A program made the position numbers and the translations under genes. The notes under the pieces are model-generated. The model saw nothing but the letters and a program-made list of their open reading frames with translations. It searched no databases and was not told the DNA's origin. DNA of 64,000 nt from Eretmocerus hayati. Its lineage: Eukaryota > Arthropoda > Insecta > Hymenoptera > Aphelinidae. Positions 58,485 through 64,000 of the stretch are shown in pieces; the first letter of the stretch is position 1; each line of letters starts with the position of its first letter. Where the stretch lies: positions 57,600,454 to 57,664,453 of the forward strand of contig CM056742.1 of NCBI GenBank assembly GCA_029851415.1, given 5' to 3'.

Positions 58485-59461
58485 ATGAACGGTCTCTCCA
58501 CCGATGAAACACCGCCAGAGATTCAAACATTGAATAGATTTGAGAAAGTTCTCATCCAAAGTGCTGAAGTTTTCCAAGCAATTGTCAAACCAGAAACCGT
58601 GCAAAAGAAAAATATCCCTCACTATATGAAGCTGGATCAAGTCAAAGATCGCACTTTCCACTCACCTCTTTCTCTTGAAGCAACTCTAGAGAAAATTTGT
58701 AGAGGAACCGACCCAATTAATATGAATCATGAGATGTTTATATTAGTTCGGAGTGATCCAACAAAGAGAAAAGTTGTTTGGGAAGATAACGTCGATATCA
58801 CGAAAGTATGGACAGCTCTCGAATTATTGAAGAGTAGCAATCCTTTGTATGCAAGCATTGAACTCCCTCATTCACCGGCAGGATTGTTACAACACTTAGA
58901 ACAAGCCGATCTAGAGTATGAGGGAAGAAAAGTTGACAAACAGCCAGATGGTGTGGAGGATAATTCAGATCTTCCACGTGATTCCAATCATGTTGAACAT
59001 TTAGATAAATCAGCCAATGATGACTTCATCGATTATGACGATGGGGGGCAAATCAATCCTGAACCGAACAAGTGCCAGCCTGGAGCGAATGTTGATCATA
59101 ACGATGTAATCGCAGATTTCTCGGACACCGAGAGAGAACATGAAAATTAACAAAACTTGGTCGATGATGAATACGGTCACGATCAATCGCCAACATCCCA
59201 GGCTATAGCCAAAAAGCCTGCTCTCCTCACTCTCAAGTCCAAATCTGACCCTTATTATGAAGAATACACTATATACCCCCTCTACAAAAAATCTATAAAT
59301 GAAAAAGATACAACAATAAATCAAATGTTGCAAGTATTTGCTCCGACTTTGGATAACCGCGCCATAGATTTAGATCTGAAATGCTTCCCTGACTTATTTC
59401 CTCTCGGGAGGTGTGGACAGCACTATGACCGAGAAGTGAACGTGCGAGATGTTGACTTTTA
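58485..59461 (+). pseudogene. Helitron N-terminal region, part 1 (upstream of the Harbinger-like insertion)
   Basis: Begins NGLSTDETPPEIQTLNRFEK and follows the arthropod Helitron pattern: TFHSPLSLEATLEKI, HEMFILVRSDPTKRK, WEDNVDITKVW. An acidic spacer and DPYYEEYTIYPLYKK follow, and then LDLKCFPDLFPLG. A TAA at 59148-59150 lies in the acidic spacer and the frame continues beyond it. Coding is cut at 59461 by the TTA-flanked insertion and resumes at 62798 in a frame that joins exactly when the TTA is counted once. Confidence 0.8.
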
Positions 59462-62400
59462 GAGCCTGTCTATATTGGCATCGAATCTCATGTATTTTCT
59501 ACGTAGCGCTTCGCAAGAAAAGCGCGAGAGATTCGCAGGCGAGGCGCAGAAGCAACGTAGGAGCGCAGAGTCTTGCGTTTTTCTTGCGAACCGGTGCGTA
59601 GAAAATAAATGAGATTCGATGCCAATATGGACTGCGATTTACAGGATCGCAGGATCGCAGGATTGTGGAGTTGAAGGACGTTCACCACACAGTTATCACT
59701 TCAGGTTTTCTTAGAATCAGCCTCAAAACGTAGGAAGGCACATCAACCCGCAAAAACCGGATGCCCGGACCGGAAGTTCTGTCGGGGGAAGAATTAACCC
59801 CAAAACCCAGGAAGGCGAATCAACCCGCGAATGACCGGATGCCCGGACCGAAAGTTCCTCCCGGGGAAGGATCCACCCTAAAACCTAGGAAGGCGAATCA
59901 ACCCGCAAATAACCGGATGCTTGGACCGAAAGTTCTGTCGGGGGAAGAATTAACCCCAAAAACCAGGAAGGCAAATTAGCCCACAAATAACCGGATGCCT
60001 GGACCGAGAGTTCCTTCCGGGGAAGGATTCACCCTAAAACCTAGGAAGGCAAATTAACCCACTAATAACCAGGTGCTCGGAATGAAGTTCTGTAGGGTGG
60101 TGAATTCGCCCCAAAACCTAGGGAGGCGAGTGTACCCGCAAATAAGCGGAGGCCCTGACCGAAAGTTCTGTGAGGGAAAAATTCACCCTAAAACCCAGGA
60201 AGGCAAATTAACCCGCAAATAACCAGATTCCCGGACCGAAAGTTCTGTTGGGGGAAGGATTCAACCCAAAACCTAGAAAGGCAAATCAACCCACTAATAA
60301 CCAGGTGCTCGGAATGAAGTTCTGTAGGGTGGTGAATTCGCCCCAAAACCTAGGGAGGCGAGTGTACCCGCAAATAAGCGGAGGCCCGGACCGATGGGGC
60401 GAATTCTTCCCCCGACAGAACTTTCGGTTTGTTGCTGTAATCTTAAATCTAACAAATGCTGCGTCGGCCGCACTTATTAGTATTGTCAATTTTCCCTCAT
60501 AAGAAATTCATTTTCTGCAAATCTCTCGATTATATTCAGCCGATGCTGTTTCATAATGGATAAGAAATGAAGTTATAAGAACATGGAAACGATGGAACTT
60601 CAAAAAAAAAAGAGATTGCGGGAGAAACCAGGCCAGCAGCGCGGCTACAAATCTTCACGTTCCATTTGGATCCATCAGCTGAACTTAATATAGGCATTTG
60701 TGACGTACGTTTACAGAGGCAGCCCATAAACGCCGGTAGGCAGCGCGAACTATCACCTGTAGATTTTGCAGATTTCATCGCGATGCGTCGCGAAGACGCG
60801 ATGACCGTCGCCGCCATCAGCACTTTTGCTCTGTAAAGCGCGCGCCGGGTGGGCTAAGTACAAGCTCATTCCCGAGCTAACCACACCGCCAAATTGTCTA
60901 TAGAATCAGTTCAGGGCGTCAGTTTCGTCTTCGAAAACAAATCCAAATAGTTCAAAATTCATTTGAGCTTTGGTGGAATGCTATGGCTTTGTAGCGCATT
61001 GCAGAGCGCCCATACGACTTGGCATTTTTCACATCAGAAAATGATTATCCCCTCAGAAAAGATGTTTGATCATATCGACACTCAGAATAAAAGAAGGATG
61101 AACAATTTTCAGATATTGGGAAGTGCAAAATCAACAGCGGCACAGCTACGGAATTTGGACTTTCATCAAATTTATCATTTGACATCAATATTATCACTTC
61201 AGCCGATCATGATCATTATTCACGGTTGGCCTGAACTGACTTCAACCCAAAGATGCTTGCCCCTCAGAATCGATTTTCCTCACTTCAAGTACATGATAAA
61301 TCGAAGTTTTTCCCGCAAGAATGAAAATCTTTCGTCGAGCCGTTTTCGAAAAACGCTTGTCACGTTCAACGTGAGATAACTCGAGGTTATCCCGCTTTCA
61401 AAGAAAATCCTCGCAAGAAATTGCTGGAAAATGTTGATCTACTCCAGACTTTGACTCATCACCGCATCAAGAAATTTGCTCAATCATTCAAGGATTTCAG
61501 GGAAGTAGTGAGTTTGTGTTTCGGGAATGAACTGGAAACAAGTTATAGATCGTGTGTAGGAACCTCTTGAAGAAGTTATTTAGAGTTGGAGAATCCAGTT
61601 TCCCCGAAAGTTCACGCGGTATTCTTTCACCTTGAATAGTTTTGTGAGATGAAGAGAATGGGCCTCGGATTCTATAGTAAGCAATTCATGGAATGAACAA
61701 ATTCTGACTCCAACTTAACATGAAAAAATTGCATGAAGCAAAAATCCTGAATATAACGAGAAACTTGTTACAGCTTTGTGTGTGTACAACAGTATGCACA
61801 ATCAAATTGTAATTTATTATTCATAAAATTGTTCCACTTTGAAGTGTGTTTTTCTCATGAACTTCCAAGCATTGATCATTGTTGATCTATACTTTCTGGA
61901 TAATAATGATACACGCAAATATGTATCAAAGGTTGATTTCGAAGTTGATCTGTGATTATTCTGAAAATAATGTTAAAATCAAGATTGAAAATATTTCAAT
62001 TCGACTTCTTTCGATTGTAGCTCCGTCGGATGTTCTCATTCCTGCGGGGAACAACTACCATTTATCACGTACTTGAAGGCAAAAGGAGATATCTGAGTAG
62101 CAAGGACCTTTAGGCTGAAGTCGGTCTAGGCCGACCGTGCGACATCATTGCTTGTCTCTCGACATCGTCGGATTATGGATATTCGCCTGTACTATAAAAT
62201 CGTTTCTGAAAACTATCCTTTTGAAGGATTTTGACGTATTTCGATGTAATCAAGAATAAATTTCAGGGAAGTCGGCCGACAACTGCATTTTAATCGCGCA
62301 TGGATAGATTAGTATGGAAATTCCTATAAGAAACCATAAATTCCACTTTTTTAAAAAGTGGTTCGACGAAACATTTTCTTTTTTGCGGGGAAAACTTCCA

Positions 62401-62797
62401 TCTATTATGTACTTGAAGTGAGAAAAATCAATTCTGAGGGGCAAGCATCTTTGTGTTAAAGTCAGTTCAGGCCAACCGTGTATTATAATAGAAATAGAAT
62501 TTTAATTGATAACTAGTTATAATCAATGTAAATATAAAGACAAGGAAACCTAAAGTGATAACTGTGTCGTGAACGTCCTTCAACGCGACAATCCTGCGAT
62601 CCTGCGATCCTGTGAATCGCAGGCGTGTCCATATTGGCATCGAATCTCATGTATTTTCTACGCACCGGTTCGCAAGAAAAGCGCAAGACTCTGCGCTCCT
62701 ACGTTGCTTTTGCGCCTTACCTGCGAATCTCTCGCGCTTTTCTTGCAAAGCGCTACGTAGAAAATACATGAGATTCGATGCCAATATAGACAGGCCC
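59462..62797. mobile_element. Harbinger-like TIR element (3.34 kb) with precise TTA duplication
   Basis: The termini GAGCCTGTCTATATTGGC and the mirror of GGGCCTGTCTATATTGGC are flanked by TTA (59459-59461 and 62798-62800). Removing the element plus one TTA restores the Helitron frame. A 3-bp TTA duplication and GG(G)CCTGT-type ends fit the PIF/Harbinger superfamily. Terminal repeats extend about 170 bp and contain GCATCGAATCTCATGTATTT, GCGCAAGACTCTGCGC-type and CGCAGGATCGCAGGAT words. The interior has a 78-bp tandem array (59725-60420) and a second inverted pair (about 61195-61345 against 62355-62480). No transposase or DNA-binding ORF was recognised, so it is non-autonomous. Confidence 0.8.
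59725..60420. repeat. 78-bp tandem repeat, about nine units
   Basis: Units marked by CCGGATGCCCGGACCGAAAG and AAAACCTAGGAAGGCGAAT recur every 78 bp (59761, 59839, 59917, 59995 and on). Units at about 60069-60160 and 60303-60394 are nearly identical and 234 bp apart, showing a three-unit higher-order copy. The right end (about 60395-60430) turns into the inverse of the unit (GAATTCTTCCCCCGACAG), forming a small hairpin. Confidence 0.85.
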
Positions 62798-62798
62798 T

Positions 62799-63183
62799 TA
62801 CAAATCGAGACTGATTTCCAGACATAATCAGTTCAGGTTGAACATACCCTATCTGTTTCATGCACTCCATAATCATAACATGCGACAATTAAGTGCCGGA
62901 ATATTCCACAAATTGAATGTCGTCAATCCACATCTCAAGCATACAGCCAAGGAACTATTGAATTTGATGGAAAGTGAGCTGTTTGAGCAGAACTTACAAA
63001 CTATATTCTCGAGACTACGAAGCACTGAAACTTATTGGGCTCAAGTCAGGAATGAACTTCGTATCATGGTGAGAGAGTATGGACCGATGACATGGTTCAT
63101 AACTTTTAGCCCATCTGAGTGGATGTGGTCAGCCATGGCTAAACACATATGTTTAGTTAATGGACGGGACGAAAAAAAAAACA
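62799..63183 (+). pseudogene. Helitron N-terminal region, part 2
   Basis: Coding resumes after the insertion with RLISRHNQFRLNIPYLFHAL, then RQLSAGIFHKLNVVNPH, EQNLQTIFSRLRSTETYW and YGPMTWFITFSPSEWMW, all signature stretches of the Helitron-like N-terminal domain. The frame breaks in a run of ten A residues at about 63171-63181 (GACG-A10-CATACC); Rep continues in another frame. Confidence 0.85.
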
Positions 63184-63700
63184 TACCATCAGCGAGTTGA
63201 TCGCTAAAGACCCTGCATCTGCAGGTAGATATATAGGAAATAAGTTCAAAGCTGTAATGGCTTATATCTACTCTAACGATCAACCAATAGGGAAGGTTCG
63301 TCATCACCATTTTACTCGCGAGTGTCAAGGGAGAGGCATACCACATTTTCACTGTTTTTTCTGGATTCTCGGAGCTCCAATTCTCGGAGAGTCTCCGGAT
63401 TATGTGGTCGCTGCATTCATTCTTCAATATTCAACGTGCCGTATTCCACCACTTCCCAGTCCAGAGTTGCGGAGAAAAGTTTTAGCCAACCAACAACACA
63501 AGCACAATGATCACTGCATGCGCAGTATGAAGACGTCTGTCGGTGTCAAGAAGGTATGTCGGCTCAACTTCCCTCGGAAAATCACTGCAATTCTGTTTTT
63601 AAGATCTGTGGCACTCGCCATTGCGAATCGTAAAAGACGAAATAAAATTAGTCGCCATCGATGTGTATAAATGCCCCAAGAATTGTGGAAGAAGAATCAT
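63184..63700 (+). pseudogene. Helitron Rep domain with HUH motif
   Basis: This frame continues YIGNKFKAVMAYIY and reaches GRGIPHFHCFFWI, where the two histidines (63344-63346 and 63350-63352) form the HUH motif of rolling-circle replication proteins. It goes on through CRLNFPRKIT and VALAIANRKRRNK, then stops at about 63668. The tyrosine motif normally found further on was not seen. The remaining Rep and most of the helicase are missing. Confidence 0.8.
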
Positions 63701-63714
63701 AAGTATTCTACATA

Positions 63715-63830
63715 TATGATGACGAGAAGAGTAACTGCGGTATTGACCGAGTCATCACCATGAAAATAGGTTCAAAGGTCATGGTCATGAAAGGTTCAGT
63801 TTTTTACCGCGAAGCGGAAAATGACTGAAA
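63715..63830 (+). pseudogene. Possible C-terminal scrap of the Helitron PIF1-type helicase
   Basis: A frame around 63742-63795 reads IDRVITMKIGSKVMVMK. This resembles the K-I-G-x-K-V-M-L stretch near the C-terminus of PIF1-family helicases, including Helitron helicases. It follows the Rep remnant by only ~50 bp. If right, a deletion of several kilobases removed the middle of the protein. The match is short. Confidence 0.35.
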
Positions 63831-64000
63831 GTAATTTATCGATGATGATTTTATCTAGTTGAACGATAATTATATCGTCACTATATATATAAAGAGGTAA
63901 CGACGTCATGTGAGAAAAGGTAGGGTGCTTATAAATCATAATTGCGAGCTTAAAATAATTAAAATAATTTCATTTATTCAAAAGAATGACTCTAACACTG
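63831..64000. other. Window end, AT-rich, no feature seen
   Basis: Non-coding AT-rich sequence containing the word TATATATAAAGAGG near 63885. The Helitron 3' hairpin and CTRR end were not recognised. Confidence 0.3.

Larger units (their letters stand above)
53964..63830 (+). mobile_element. Decayed animal-type Helitron with a protease-bearing N-terminal module
   Basis: The plus strand carries, in order: a Ulp1-like protease fused to a USP-type deubiquitinase (54123-56480), a linker with a charged coiled segment (56480-57595), a cysteine-pair zinc-finger region (57703-58482), the Helitron N-terminal region (58485-59461 and 62799-63183), and the HUH Rep motif (63184-63670). The text after the zinc finger follows arthropod Helitron proteins closely in content and order (GLSTDETPPEIQ, DPYYEEYTIYPLY, RQLSAGIFHKLN, MTWFITFSPSEW). 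At least four internal stops, several frameshifts and one 3.3-kb insertion make it dead. Neither terminus was found. Confidence 0.85.

Noticed and set aside
59725..60420. Possible CRISPR array
   Set aside because: The 78-bp units are contiguous, with no unique spacers. The window is eukaryotic and the array lies inside a transposon.
60551..60823. 90-residue minus-strand frame inside the Harbinger-like element
   Set aside because: No transposase or DNA-binding motif, and composition is like the surrounding non-coding DNA.

Overview
This window looks like transposon-packed, non-genic chromatin of an arthropod, most likely an insect. The signs are an R1-clade non-LTR element, the env-bearing Gypsy-type (errantivirus-like) provirus, the animal-type Helitron and the intron-like splice signals. 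I cannot name the order or species. No intact host gene, tRNA or rRNA was recognised. The only intact long coding genes belong to one young LTR retrotransposon at 31826-42661.

Region by region: (1) 1-6789 is a dead, minus-strand Gypsy-type provirus with integrase and env pieces. It is split by a TA-flanked foldback element (609-1845), a second foldback (about 3638-5190) and an unassigned GC-rich block (about 2470-3637). (2) 6790-17370 holds two arrays of one ~176-bp satellite in opposite orientation. The spacer between them carries a broken minus-strand gene and several small terminal-inverted-repeat (TIR) elements; the right array has trimeric and ~1.6-kb higher-order periodicity. (3) 17371-30744 is anonymous DNA with a pogo/Tigger-like MITE, a nested piggyBac-like MITE, tandem repeats of ~500 and ~190 bp, two copies of a ~1.5-kb dispersed repeat, and a ~3.9-kb palindrome with mirror-image MITEs.

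(4) 30745-46386 is a ~2-kb-arm palindrome invaded by the LTR retrotransposon. On the minus strand that element reads 5' LTR, lysine-type primer binding site, long leader, gag, a GGGAAAA -1 frameshift site, pol, a third ORF behind a good 3' splice site, polypurine tract, 3' LTR. ORF3 does not look like env. The element is bordered by ~507-bp near-identical direct repeats of its target instead of a short target duplication. (5) 46388-50075 holds a partial copy of the palindrome arm, a (GA)n microsatellite and a decayed R1-clade LINE that starts where the microsatellite ends.

(6) 53964-63830 is a decayed plus-strand Helitron. Upstream of the usual Helitron zinc-finger, N-terminal and HUH Rep regions it carries one reading frame joining a Ulp1-like (C48) cysteine protease to a USP-type (C19) deubiquitinase, with the catalytic residues visible. 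It is split by a 3.3-kb Harbinger-like element (59462-62797) with a clean TTA duplication. Its Rep may be fused by deletion to the tail of the helicase.

The recurring theme is long inverted repeats: at least five unrelated foldback structures plus an inverted satellite pair in 64 kb. The best candidates for something undescribed are the twin-protease Helitron module and the spliced, non-env ORF3 of the LTR element. All calls were made by eye from motifs and repeat alignment, with no database search.
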